Source of the DNA: an uncultured Lachnospiraceae bacterium
GTDB taxonomy: Bacteria; Bacillota; Clostridia; Lachnospirales; Lachnospiraceae
Direction of reading: 5' to 3'
NCBI GenBank assembly: GCA_902783095.1
Contig: CACZPX010000104.1
Span: forward strand, 1-10,878
Length of the DNA stretch: 10,878 bases
Position 1 is the stretch's first letter; every line of letters starts with the position of its first letter. The notes beneath the pieces were generated by a model. That model had not been told where the DNA came from. It worked only from the letters and a program-made list of their open reading frames with translations, and did no database searches. Made by a program: the position numbers and the translations under genes. Positions 1 through 5,753 of the stretch are shown one piece after another.

Positions 1-434
1 ATGCCCACCAGGTAGATGCGCAGGTAGGCCTCCGCCTCCCCGTATACGTCCGGCGGGCAGTCCGTCATCTTTAAGAGCAGCGGCGTGCCCAGTACGCCGG
101 CCACCGCCATGGACACGCCCACGATCACCGAAAACAGCACCGCGGTGTGGATGGAATCGTGCAGCAGCTGCTGCTTCTTGGCGCCGAAATGCCGCGCGAA
201 CAGCACGCCCGCGCCCGTGGACAGGCCGGAGAAAAAGCCCACCAGCAGAAAGCCGATGTCGGCGCAGGACGTCACCGCGGCAAGCGCCGTCTTGCCCAGC
301 GCGTTGCCCACCACGATGGCGTCCACGCTGTTGTAGACGCTCTGAAAGATCTGCCCCAGCAGGATGGGCAGCATGAACGTCACCAGCTGCCCGGTGATGC
401 TCCCCTGTGTCAGGTCGGTACTGCTCTTCTTCAA
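1..434 (-). CDS. MATE-family efflux transporter, N-terminal part (runs off the left edge)
   Basis: Only the first 144 or so residues of a multidrug/toxin extrusion (MATE) pump are present; the family is usually about 450 residues with 12 membrane helices. These pumps export drugs or metabolites using a Na+ or H+ gradient. The protein opens with MKKSSTDLTQGSITGQ, followed by a helix and QSVYNSVDAIVVGNALGK, the typical MATE N-terminal pattern of DLT-x-GSI, then YN-x-x-D and a VG near the end of helix 1. Further hydrophobic stretches follow (IGFLLVGFFSGLS and AVLFSVIVGVSMAV). The start is TTG at 434-432: a TAG stop lies immediately upstream in frame, a GGAGAGGA ribosome site precedes it, and the next ATG would cut off the conserved N-terminus. 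It lies 84 bases after the M24 peptidase gene on the same strand with no clear promoter or terminator between, so it is probably the last visible gene of the patatin-PrsW-M24 run. The substrate cannot be inferred. Confidence 0.9.
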   Translation of the reverse strand, partial: MKKSSTDLTQGSITGQLVTFMLPILLGQIFQSVYNSVDAIVVGNALGKTALAAVTSCADIGFLLVGFFSGLSTGAGVLFARHFGAKKQQLLHDSIHTAVLFSVIVGVSMAVAGVLGTPLLLKMTDCPPDVYGEAEAYLRIYLVG

Positions 435-518
435 CTATCCTCTCCGTCTCCCGTAAGCACGGCGGGGCCGACGCTGCGCCGTCCGGAACAGCCGGCCGCC
501 CCGCCGCAAGGCGCCCTG

Positions 519-1802
519 TCAGACCAGGATCAGTTCCTTTTGCTGCTCCGCCAGGTAGTACACGTGCTCCGCGTCCTGGCAGATGTTCTCTTCGATATAC
601 ATGTAGACCAGCTGGCCGTCCCAGCACGGCAGGTTGTCGCAGACGTTCAGTTCCAGCGCGTAGACCATGTCCGCTTCCAGCGTCTTTTCACCGGTGCCGG
701 CCACAAAGCCGCTCTGATTGTCGTACATGCCGATCACCGGGCCCGGACCGTGGCCGAAGGTCCCCACGGTGTGGCTGTACAGCCACGGGCGGATGCCCTC
801 CGCCCTGCCGGCCGCCATGGCCGCGTTGAAGGCGGCGTTGCCGTCCTTTCCGATCACCATGTTGTCCGTCACGAGCTTGCGGAAGCGGTTGCCGGTGTCC
901 AAAAGCTTCTGCAGGTCCGCCGGCGCCTTGGTCTCGCCGTCCGGCAGAATATAGGCCACCCACTGCATGTCGGTGAACAGCCGCACGAACGTGGCGTTGA
1001 ACCCGATGTCGCAGTGCAGCAGATCCCCGGGCATGATCACGCCTTCGTTCATCACGCCGTCCAGCCCTTTGCGCTGGAAATTGACGTCCGGACCGAACCA
1101 GAACGTGAGCCCGAGCGCGTGGAAGTACTCGCGCATGGCCCAGGCCACGTCCTCCGTGGTGGTGACGCCGGGCGTGATGACGTCTTTGGAAAAGCAGGCT
1201 TTGATCACGTCCTGGTTGACGGCCGAAAAGGCCTTCATCACTTCCTTTTCCAGCGGGGTGATGCGCTCCAGCCAGCGGGTGCAGACGTCCTCGCCGTCCA
1301 CGATATGCTCCTCGTAGCAGCCGATCGCCTCGCAGAACTGCTCATACAGCGTGGAGGAAATGCCGTCGCAGAAGCCGTACAGCCGGCTGCGGTTCACGGC
1401 GATGGTCTTCGGATCCGCCTCCTTTACCAGCCTGGCCGCGGTCTGCCACACGGTCTCCCCCTTTAGCATGGGGTTTTCGTAGATGGCCGTCATGCTGGGG
1501 CAGGCCATGCCCAGATAGTACTTTTTTACCGTGCCGTCCGCCTGCCGCACGAACATCATGATGCTCACGCGCCGGGCCAACGGCATGTCCCAGGTATACA
1601 GCGTCCGGTGGATGGGGTCCTCGTGGTTCTCCCTGGCGATCACCGTCCACAGGTCCACGCCGGCCGTCTCCATGGCCCACGGCAGGATCTGCTCCAGCCG
1701 GTCCTTTAAGATGCGCGTGGCCAGCTCCGTCTCCGCCCGCAGCGGATAGGCGCCGACTGCGCGCAGTTTTTCTTTCATGGCTTCCAGCCTGGTGTTGTTC
1801 AT
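519..1802 (-). CDS. M24-family metallopeptidase (Xaa-Pro aminopeptidase-like)
   Basis: A 427-residue cytosolic protein with a C-terminal pita-bread (M24) peptidase fold. The family includes Xaa-Pro aminopeptidases and prolidases, which remove residues next to proline using two metal ions. All five expected metal ligands are visible: D265 in HCDIG, D278 in FTDMQW, H351 in FGHGPG, E384 in ALELN and E404 in YIEEN. Residues 1 to about 190 form the variable N-terminal domain typical of aminopeptidase P-like members. The two Asp ligands are 13 residues apart, against the 11 I expect for the family, so a small insertion sits in the active-site hairpin. The start is taken at ATG 1802, preceded by AAGGAGG four bases upstream; an upstream in-frame ATG at 1877 has no such site and would add 25 unlikely residues. 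It lies about 100 bases after the PrsW gene, likely in one transcript. The exact substrate is uncertain; a dipeptidase or a creatinase-like relative is possible. Confidence 0.88.
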   Translation of the reverse strand: MNNTRLEAMKEKLRAVGAYPLRAETELATRILKDRLEQILPWAMETAGVDLWTVIARENHEDPIHRTLYTWDMPLARRVSIMMFVRQADGTVKKYYLGMACPSMTAIYENPMLKGETVWQTAARLVKEADPKTIAVNRSRLYGFCDGISSTLYEQFCEAIGCYEEHIVDGEDVCTRWLERITPLEKEVMKAFSAVNQDVIKACFSKDVITPGVTTTEDVAWAMREYFHALGLTFWFGPDVNFQRKGLDGVMNEGVIMPGDLLHCDIGFNATFVRLFTDMQWVAYILPDGETKAPADLQKLLDTGNRFRKLVTDNMVIGKDGNAAFNAAMAAGRAEGIRPWLYSHTVGTFGHGPGPVIGMYDNQSGFVAGTGEKTLEADMVYALELNVCDNLPCWDGQLVYMYIEENICQDAEHVYYLAEQQKELILV

Positions 1803-1906
1803 GTTCCCTCCTTGCGGTTTGCACACCGTCGCTCTGATATATTGCTGCTGCATTGGGGACGCGCCCCGGATCGTCACGTTGTCTTTGCGGGACCGCGCCG
1901 CTTTGT

Positions 1907-2635
1907 TCAGTTGATAAAGCGGTCGTTTTTGGCCGCGCGGCGCACCAGAATGAACGAGACCGCAAACAGCACCGCCACGAACCCGAAGAAAACGGCCGTG
2001 GCGCCGTCGTCCGGCATGGTGGCAATGTAATCATAGGCGCCGTGCAGCACCGCCGGCACCGCCACCGCCAGCACGCGGTACACCCTGGATACGTCCCGGT
2101 TCTGCCAGCGGTTTTCCGCCTTCTTGGCCAGCCCGTAAAACACGCCCATGAATACGCCGAAACACGCATGTCCGGGGATAGCCGTGACCGCGCGGATCAG
2201 CGCCGTACCGAAACCGTAGGTGAGCACATAGCTCACGTTTTCCCACAGCGCAAAACCGAGCGACGTAAATACCGCGTACACCACGCCGTCGTACTGGCAA
2301 TTAAACTCCGGATTGCGCCAGGTGCGCCGTTTCATCACAAAATACTTGGCGCCTTCCTCCGAAAAGGCGACCACCACGAAATACAGCAGCAGGTTGAAGA
2401 CCGTCTCGCTGTCCACCACCCAAACCAGCAGACGCTCGCCGATGCGCTCCAGCACCATGGCAATGAGCGTGGCCAGCACGCCCGCCCGCGCCAGCGCAAA
2501 GAGCAGCTGCCGGCTCTCCTTTTCCATACGGTCGGACTTGTAGACCGTGACCATCAGTACGATGGCCGGGACGGCCGCCGCCGCGATCAGAAACAGCTGC
2601 AGTGTCAGGCTCGGATATCCGTAGTAATAAAACAT
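1907..2635 (-). CDS. PrsW-family intramembrane protease
   Basis: A 242-residue polytopic membrane protein with the hallmarks of the PrsW family (CPBP/glutamic-type intramembrane proteases). In Bacillus subtilis PrsW makes the first cut in the RsiW anti-sigma factor. Visible motifs in order are EEGAK (residues 93-97, the EExxK motif), D116-G-x-x-Y in the next helix, FALWEN with E132, H156 in PGHACFG, and LHGAYD with H198 and D202. I count about seven hydrophobic segments, starting at residues 10-31. The start is ATG 2635, with GAGGGG six bases upstream; the 40 residues possible upstream overlap the patatin gene end, are Arg- and Gly-rich and lack a ribosome site. It begins 32 bases after the patatin stop, so the two are almost surely co-transcribed. 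No RsiW-like anti-sigma gene is visible in the window, so its target is unknown; membrane-stress proteolysis is the natural guess. Confidence 0.9.
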   Translation of the reverse strand: MFYYYGYPSLTLQLFLIAAAAVPAIVLMVTVYKSDRMEKESRQLLFALARAGVLATLIAMVLERIGERLLVWVVDSETVFNLLLYFVVVAFSEEGAKYFVMKRRTWRNPEFNCQYDGVVYAVFTSLGFALWENVSYVLTYGFGTALIRAVTAIPGHACFGVFMGVFYGLAKKAENRWQNRDVSRVYRVLAVAVPAVLHGAYDYIATMPDDGATAVFFGFVAVLFAVSFILVRRAAKNDRFIN

Positions 2636-2667
2636 CTTCGTCCCCTCTGATTCCGCCCGGGCGCTTA

Positions 2668-3591
2668 CTACGCGCCCTGCGGGCTTCCGTTTTCTTCCAT
2701 TCCAAGATAGGCCTTCAGCGCCGGCAGCTTCGCCTCCGCGTCGTGATAGCCGCACCAGTACAGGTCCGCCAGCTTGTTCAAATCGCCCTCAAACCGCTTT
2801 ACCGTGACGGTTTTCGTAGGCGCGATCACCACGATCTTTCCGGCCGCGTCGTCCGCGGCAAGCTCCTCCGTGACCCGGTTGAACCGCGCGCTGCTGCCGT
2901 TCATCGCCTCCACAAAGTTGGGGAAGTCCTTATATATCGTCTTTACCAGGCGGGACTCCCCCTCCTTGCGGCGGTAGTCCCACTCGCGGGTCTTCACCAC
3001 CACGATCTTCTCCTCGCCGCAGTTTTTGGCCCATTCGTAGGGGATCTTTTCCGCGCAGCCGCCGTCCAGATACGGCACGCCGCCTATGCGCCCCGGCCGG
3101 GACATAAACGGCACGGTGGCCGACGCCCGGATGGCCGCGGACAGGTTGCATTTGCCCTTTTCAAAGTACTCGGCCTGCCCCGTCTCCATGTTGGTGGCCA
3201 CCACCACCAGCCGGCGCGGCGTTTCCATGAGCCTGCGCTTGTCCATCCCCAGTTCGTTGATGATGTGCTCGTATAGATAGGAAAAGCCGGTGATCCCGTG
3301 ATCCCGCTTAAAGGCGCCGAGCCCCACGTACTGCGGGTCGTGCCGGTATTTTAAGTCGATGCGCACGCCCAGGCCGATCTGCCCGGTCAGATAGCACATG
3401 CCGCTCAAGGCCCCCGCAGAGACCCCCACGGTGGTCCGCAGGTTCACGTTGTCCTGCATCAGCCGGTCCAGTACGCCGATGGTGTACAGGCCGCGCCAGC
3501 CGCCGCCCTCCAGCACCAGGCAGCCCGGCACGCAGTTGTCCGCGGTCCTGCCCCACGGCATCTCGTCGATCTTTTCGTATACTTTGGTCAT
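2668..3591 (-). CDS. Patatin-like phospholipase / acyl hydrolase
   Basis: A 307-residue protein of the patatin family, which uses a Ser-Asp dyad to release fatty acids from lipids. The oxyanion-hole loop GGGWRG is at residues 29-34, the nucleophile S58 is in GVSAG, and the second catalytic residue D176 is in LDGG. Length and layout fit the bacterial YjjU-like group of short, single-domain patatins. There is no signal peptide, so it probably acts at the inner face of the membrane. The start is ATG 3591, with GGGAGGG five bases upstream; a GTG two codons earlier (3597) is in frame but abuts the ribosome site. It is the first gene of a minus-strand run with prsW 32 bases downstream. An extended -10 (TGGTATAAT) only about 20 bases before the start implies a very short leader. 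Pairing with an intramembrane protease suggests a membrane remodelling or stress role (inference). Confidence 0.93.
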   Translation of the reverse strand: MTKVYEKIDEMPWGRTADNCVPGCLVLEGGGWRGLYTIGVLDRLMQDNVNLRTTVGVSAGALSGMCYLTGQIGLGVRIDLKYRHDPQYVGLGAFKRDHGITGFSYLYEHIINELGMDKRRLMETPRRLVVVATNMETGQAEYFEKGKCNLSAAIRASATVPFMSRPGRIGGVPYLDGGCAEKIPYEWAKNCGEEKIVVVKTREWDYRRKEGESRLVKTIYKDFPNFVEAMNGSSARFNRVTEELAADDAAGKIVVIAPTKTVTVKRFEGDLNKLADLYWCGYHDAEAKLPALKAYLGMEENGSPQGA

Positions 3592-3611
3592 GTTCACCCT
3601 CCCGGTGGGAT

Positions 3612-3620
3612 ATTATACCA
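3612..3620 (-). promoter_or_regulatory. Extended -10 promoter of the patatin-PrsW-M24-MATE run
   Basis: On the minus strand the sequence reads TGGTATAAT, a perfect -10 hexamer with the extended TGn element. No good -35 is visible 16-18 bases upstream, as expected for an extended -10 promoter. Transcription would start near 3605, leaving a leader of about 14 bases that holds little beyond the GGGAGGG ribosome site. Confidence 0.7.
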
Positions 3621-3702
3621 TCTTCTGTCGTTTTCGCTCCACCACTTTTTCACGCAGGCTTTTCCTCGCGCACAGGCGCCGCGCCCGTGCGGCCGGTCCC
3701 AC

Positions 3703-3717
3703 GGGGACTAAAGGTCC
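3703..3717. promoter_or_regulatory. Imperfect palindrome, possible operator in the divergent promoter region
   Basis: GGGGACTAAAGGTCC contains GGAC and GTCC half-sites five bases apart. A further GGTCC at 3695-3699 makes a series of three alternating half-sites, and GTCCC/GGGAC at 3696-3708 is also a perfect short hairpin. It lies 35 bases upstream of the putative -35 of the lipoprotein promoter and about 85 bases upstream of the opposite promoter, a plausible activator position. The motif superficially resembles GGGACT-AGTCCC boxes bound by LuxR-type regulators, but no regulator is identified and chance is possible in GC-rich DNA. Confidence 0.25.
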
Positions 3718-3751
3718 ATTTGCGCGGCACCCTTCTTTTGCCAATCCCGCA

Positions 3752-3779
3752 TTGCATTCCCGTTCAGATTTTGTATAAT
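3752..3779 (+). promoter_or_regulatory. Promoter of the repeat lipoprotein / radical SAM genes
   Basis: TTGCAT (3752-3757), a 16-base spacer and a perfect TATAAT (3774-3779) form a sigma-A-like promoter. The expected start of transcription is near 3786, giving a leader of about 58 bases that carries a strong hairpin and the ribosome site of the lipoprotein gene. Confidence 0.75.
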
Positions 3780-3792
3780 TAATGTACCGACA

Positions 3793-3820
3793 GGATGCCG
3801 TGCGGTTTCGCGCGGCGTCC
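3793..3820 (+). other. Hairpin in the 5' leader of the lipoprotein mRNA
   Basis: GGATGCCGTG (3793-3802) pairs with CGCGGCGTCC (3811-3820) over ten base pairs, counting two G-U wobbles, around an 8-base loop. It begins about 7 bases from the predicted 5' end and stops 10 bases before the AAAGGAGG ribosome site. There is no T-run behind it, so it is not a terminator. A 5' stabilising stem that protects an abundant small mRNA is the simplest reading (inference). Confidence 0.5.
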
Positions 3821-3843
3821 GACGATCACAAAAGGAGGCTGAC

Positions 3844-4248
3844 ATGAAACGGAAAAACTCTTTTCGCGCAGCCGCGACGGGGCTGGGTCTCGCCGCAGGC
3901 GTGGTGCTGGGGTCGGGCGTATTTCTGGCCTCCTGCAACTGCGGCTATTCCGTATACGGACCGCCGCCCGCCACGGAGTCGGACTATGATCCCTCCGCCG
4001 AAACGCCGGTGGACGTGTACGGTCCGCCCATGACGGAAGAGACGGAAAGTGAACTGCCGGAGGACTATGATCCCTCCGCCGAGACGCCGGTGGACGTGTA
4101 CGGCCCGCCCATGACGGAAGAGACGGAAAGCGAACTGCCGGAGGACTATGACCCCTCCGAAAACGTACCGGAGGCCGTGTACGGCCCGCCGGAGGATCTG
4201 GACGTCACCGAGGTCACGCCGGAAGCGACCGAAGCGTCCCGCAACTAA
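3844..4248 (+). CDS. Repeat lipoprotein with VYGPP motifs, probable partner of the radical SAM enzyme
   Basis: A 134-residue predicted lipoprotein. The signal peptide has a basic start (MKRK), a hydrophobic core and the lipobox LASC at 28-31, so C31 would be lipidated and the mature protein of about 104 residues anchored outside the membrane. The mature part begins CNCGYSVYGPP and consists of two identical 27-residue units (DYDPSAETPVDVYGPP plus an MTEETESELPE tail), then a shorter diverged copy. VYGPP occurs four times. The protein is highly acidic, Pro-rich and probably unfolded, with no recognisable enzymatic domain. The start is ATG 3844, with AAAGGAGG five bases upstream, behind its own promoter. 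The next gene, 50 bases downstream, is a radical SAM/SPASM enzyme. From memory this recalls the 'radical SAM-associated putative lipoprotein' class of Bacteroidales, whose mature N-termini also carry YG-x-P motifs; that homology is not proven here. It could instead be a simple acidic surface protein. Confidence 0.85.
   Translation: MKRKNSFRAAATGLGLAAGVVLGSGVFLASCNCGYSVYGPPPATESDYDPSAETPVDVYGPPMTEETESELPEDYDPSAETPVDVYGPPMTEETESELPEDYDPSENVPEAVYGPPEDLDVTEVTPEATEASRN
3982..4062 (+). repeat. 81-base coding tandem repeat, unit 1
   Basis: First full copy of the 27-codon unit, beginning at GACTATGATCCC. It differs from the next copy at only three of 81 positions, all synonymous third-codon changes (GAA/GAG, GGT/GGC, AGT/AGC). 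Confidence 0.95.
4063..4143 (+). repeat. 81-base coding tandem repeat, unit 2
   Basis: Second full copy, directly adjoining unit 1 and encoding an identical 27-residue peptide. Confidence 0.95.
4144..4191 (+). repeat. Partial, diverged third repeat unit
   Basis: A 48-base copy covering the DYDPS-to-VYGPP half of the unit, with changed residues (ENVPEA in place of AETPVD). It then leads into the unique C-terminal tail. A fourth VYGPP lies before unit 1 (near 3951-3966) without a full repeat around it. Confidence 0.85.
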
Positions 4249-4249
4249 A

Positions 4250-4276
4250 CGGCAGCCGGCTCTTGCCGCGCTTTTT
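4250..4276 (+). terminator. Weak terminator or attenuator between the lipoprotein and radical SAM genes
   Basis: CGGCA (4250-4254) pairs with TGCCG (4264-4268), followed after CGC by five T residues (4272-4276). The stem is only five base pairs, so it may be a partial terminator that lowers expression of the downstream enzyme relative to its possible substrate. It could also be accidental. Confidence 0.3.
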
Positions 4277-4298
4277 CACACGCTTAAAATACCCTGCC

Positions 4299-5384
4299 AT
4301 GAAGACCACGCCCCTGCAGCAGATCAAAACCGAACACTTAAACCGGCTGGCGGATTACGTGCAGGGCCTGTATAAGGCCCCGCAGCTTCGCCATCTGTTT
4401 CTGGAGCTTACGCTTGCCTGCAACGAGCACTGCTTCCACTGCGGCAGCAACGCTGCGCACGCCGCGCCGGACGAGCTGACGCTGCCCGAGTACCGGCGCA
4501 TCCTGCGGGAAGTCAAAGAGGATTTTGACATCTCCCGGATCATGCTCTGCATCACCGGCGGCGAACCGCTGCTGCGCCAGGACTTTTTTGAGATCATGGG
4601 CGAGGCGCACCGGCTGGGCTACCACTGGGGCATGACCAGCAACGCCACGCTGATCGACAGGGACACGGCGCACCGCCTGGCGGACTGCGGCATGCGGACG
4701 ATCTCCGTGTCCATAGACGGGCTGCCGGAAACGCACGACGCCCTGCGCGGCCGCAAAGGCGGCTACGACCTGGCCATGCGCGGCGTGCAGAACCTGATCG
4801 ACGAAAACGTCTTTTCGGCCGTCCAGATCACCACGGTGATCAACCATAAGAACATAGAAGAACTGGACGCGCTCTTTGCGGTCATGGACGGGATCGACGT
4901 CGACTCCTGGCGCGTGATCAATTTGGAGCCCATCGGCCGCGCGCTCTCCCGCCCCGAGCTGATGCTCACGCCGGACGACTACCGGCGGCTGTTTGCCTTT
5001 ATCCGCGAAAAGCGGACGGCGGGCTATCCGGTGGAGTACGGCTGCAGCCACTACCTGGGGCTCGACTACGAACGCGAAGTGCGCCCCTGGTACTTCCTGT
5101 GCAACGCCGGCGTCTATACCGGCAGCATCATGGCAAACGGCGACATCGGCGCCTGCCTGGACATTGAACGGCGGCCGGAGACCATACAGGGAAACGTGCG
5201 GAACGAGCGGTTCTCCACGGTCTGGAAAAACCGGTTCGAACTGTTCCGGCAGGATCCTGCCGCGCTTTCGGAAACCTGCCGTGCCTGCGCGCACCGGCGC
5301 TTCTGCCGGGGAGACGGCTGGCACAGCCGCAATTTTGACACCATGGAACCCATGGTCTGCTTTAAGGACGTGCTCTTTACGTGA
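4299..5384 (+). CDS. Radical SAM/SPASM-domain peptide-modifying enzyme
   Basis: A 361-residue radical SAM enzyme. It binds a 4Fe-4S cluster through C41, C45 and C48 (CNEHCFHC, the CxxxCxxC motif) and S-adenosylmethionine, with the ITGGEPLL motif following. The C-terminal part carries a SPASM-type auxiliary cluster domain: C268 and C286 fit the C-x12-G-x4-C spacing, then C327, C330 and C336 (CRACAHRRFC), and a last C354; an extra C249 lies upstream. The canonical fourth Cys of the C-x2-C-x5-C-x3-C block is a Gly here. SPASM enzymes commonly modify peptides or proteins, installing thioether, C-C or related crosslinks. From memory the sequence (PIGRA, YGC-x-x-x-LG, GDIGAC) resembles the family named TIGR04133, the enzyme of 'rSAM/lipoprotein' systems. 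The neighbouring VYGPP lipoprotein is the obvious candidate substrate. The start is uncertain: ATG 4299 has no clear ribosome site, and an in-frame TTG at 4263 is the alternative. Confidence 0.9.
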   Translation: MKTTPLQQIKTEHLNRLADYVQGLYKAPQLRHLFLELTLACNEHCFHCGSNAAHAAPDELTLPEYRRILREVKEDFDISRIMLCITGGEPLLRQDFFEIMGEAHRLGYHWGMTSNATLIDRDTAHRLADCGMRTISVSIDGLPETHDALRGRKGGYDLAMRGVQNLIDENVFSAVQITTVINHKNIEELDALFAVMDGIDVDSWRVINLEPIGRALSRPELMLTPDDYRRLFAFIREKRTAGYPVEYGCSHYLGLDYEREVRPWYFLCNAGVYTGSIMANGDIGACLDIERRPETIQGNVRNERFSTVWKNRFELFRQDPAALSETCRACAHRRFCRGDGWHSRNFDTMEPMVCFKDVLFT

Positions 5385-5438
5385 GCGCCGTTCCCGCAAC
5401 AGCAGCCAAGAACGATCAGACAACAGGAGGAAAACACA

Positions 5439-5750
5439 ATGGTCGTCGTCAACACAGATTACATCACCGGGAAAAACTTGGACATGATCGGCCTGGTGCA
5501 GGGCAGCTGCGTGCAGTCCAAACACATCGGCAAGGACATCGGCGCAGGCTTCCGCAACCTGGTGGGCGGTGAGATCACGTCCTATACGGAGATGATGGAC
5601 GAGTCGCGCCGCATCGCGCTGGACCGCATGGTGGCGCAGGCGCAGTATTACGGTGCGGACGCCGTGGTAAACGTCCGCTTTGCCTCTGCCGCCGTGATGC
5701 AGGGCGCAGCCGAAGTGATGGCCTACGGGACCGCGGTGAAGTTCATCTGA
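5439..5750 (+). CDS. YbjQ/UPF0145 family protein
   Basis: A 103-residue protein of the YbjQ (UPF0145) family, small cytosolic proteins annotated as putative heavy-metal-binding domains that form pentamers in known structures; the physiological role is unclear. The length is typical. Family features seen here are the N-terminal ITGKNLDMIGLVQGSCV strand-turn-strand, a central helix region (SYTEMMDESRRIALDRMVAQA) and the GADAVVNVRF strand, ending in AYGTAVKFI. There is no signal peptide or membrane segment. The start is ATG 5439, with AGGAGG six bases upstream. It lies 54 bases after the radical SAM gene and only 3 bases before the MscS gene, so it is probably co-transcribed with both. Two Cys-free motifs and a single Cys (C24) give no obvious metal site. 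Confidence 0.9.
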   Translation: MVVVNTDYITGKNLDMIGLVQGSCVQSKHIGKDIGAGFRNLVGGEITSYTEMMDESRRIALDRMVAQAQYYGADAVVNVRFASAAVMQGAAEVMAYGTAVKFI

Positions 5751-5753
5751 TCT

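Noticed and set aside
460..506. Inverted repeat CGGCGGGGC / GCCCCGCCG between the M24 and MATE genes
   Set aside because: The nine-base arms are 29 bases apart and no T-run follows on the minus strand, so it is not a convincing terminator. GC-rich DNA gives such pairs by chance.
147..1466. A 439-codon open frame on the plus strand
   Set aside because: It is antisense to the MATE and M24 genes, whose family motifs are clear. Its product is His/Arg/Val-rich low-complexity sequence of the kind GC-rich DNA gives opposite a real gene, and it has no family motif.
1803..1877. Upstream extension of the M24 gene to the ATG at 1877
   Set aside because: The ATG at 1802 has an ideal AAGGAGG, and the added residues include that ribosome site translated as protein.
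1342..2169. A 275-codon minus-strand open frame spanning two genes
   Set aside because: It is in a different frame from the PrsW and M24 genes and joins parts of both; its translation has no recognisable fold, while the other frames have catalytic motifs.
3708..3938. A 76-codon minus-strand open frame across the lipoprotein promoter
   Set aside because: It covers the promoter, leader and start of the lipoprotein on the other strand, has no ribosome site, and its translation resembles no protein.
3844..4248. The repeats as a CRISPR or other spacer-repeat array
   Set aside because: The repeats are directly adjoining, in frame, a multiple of three and differ at silent positions. They are coding repeats without spacers.
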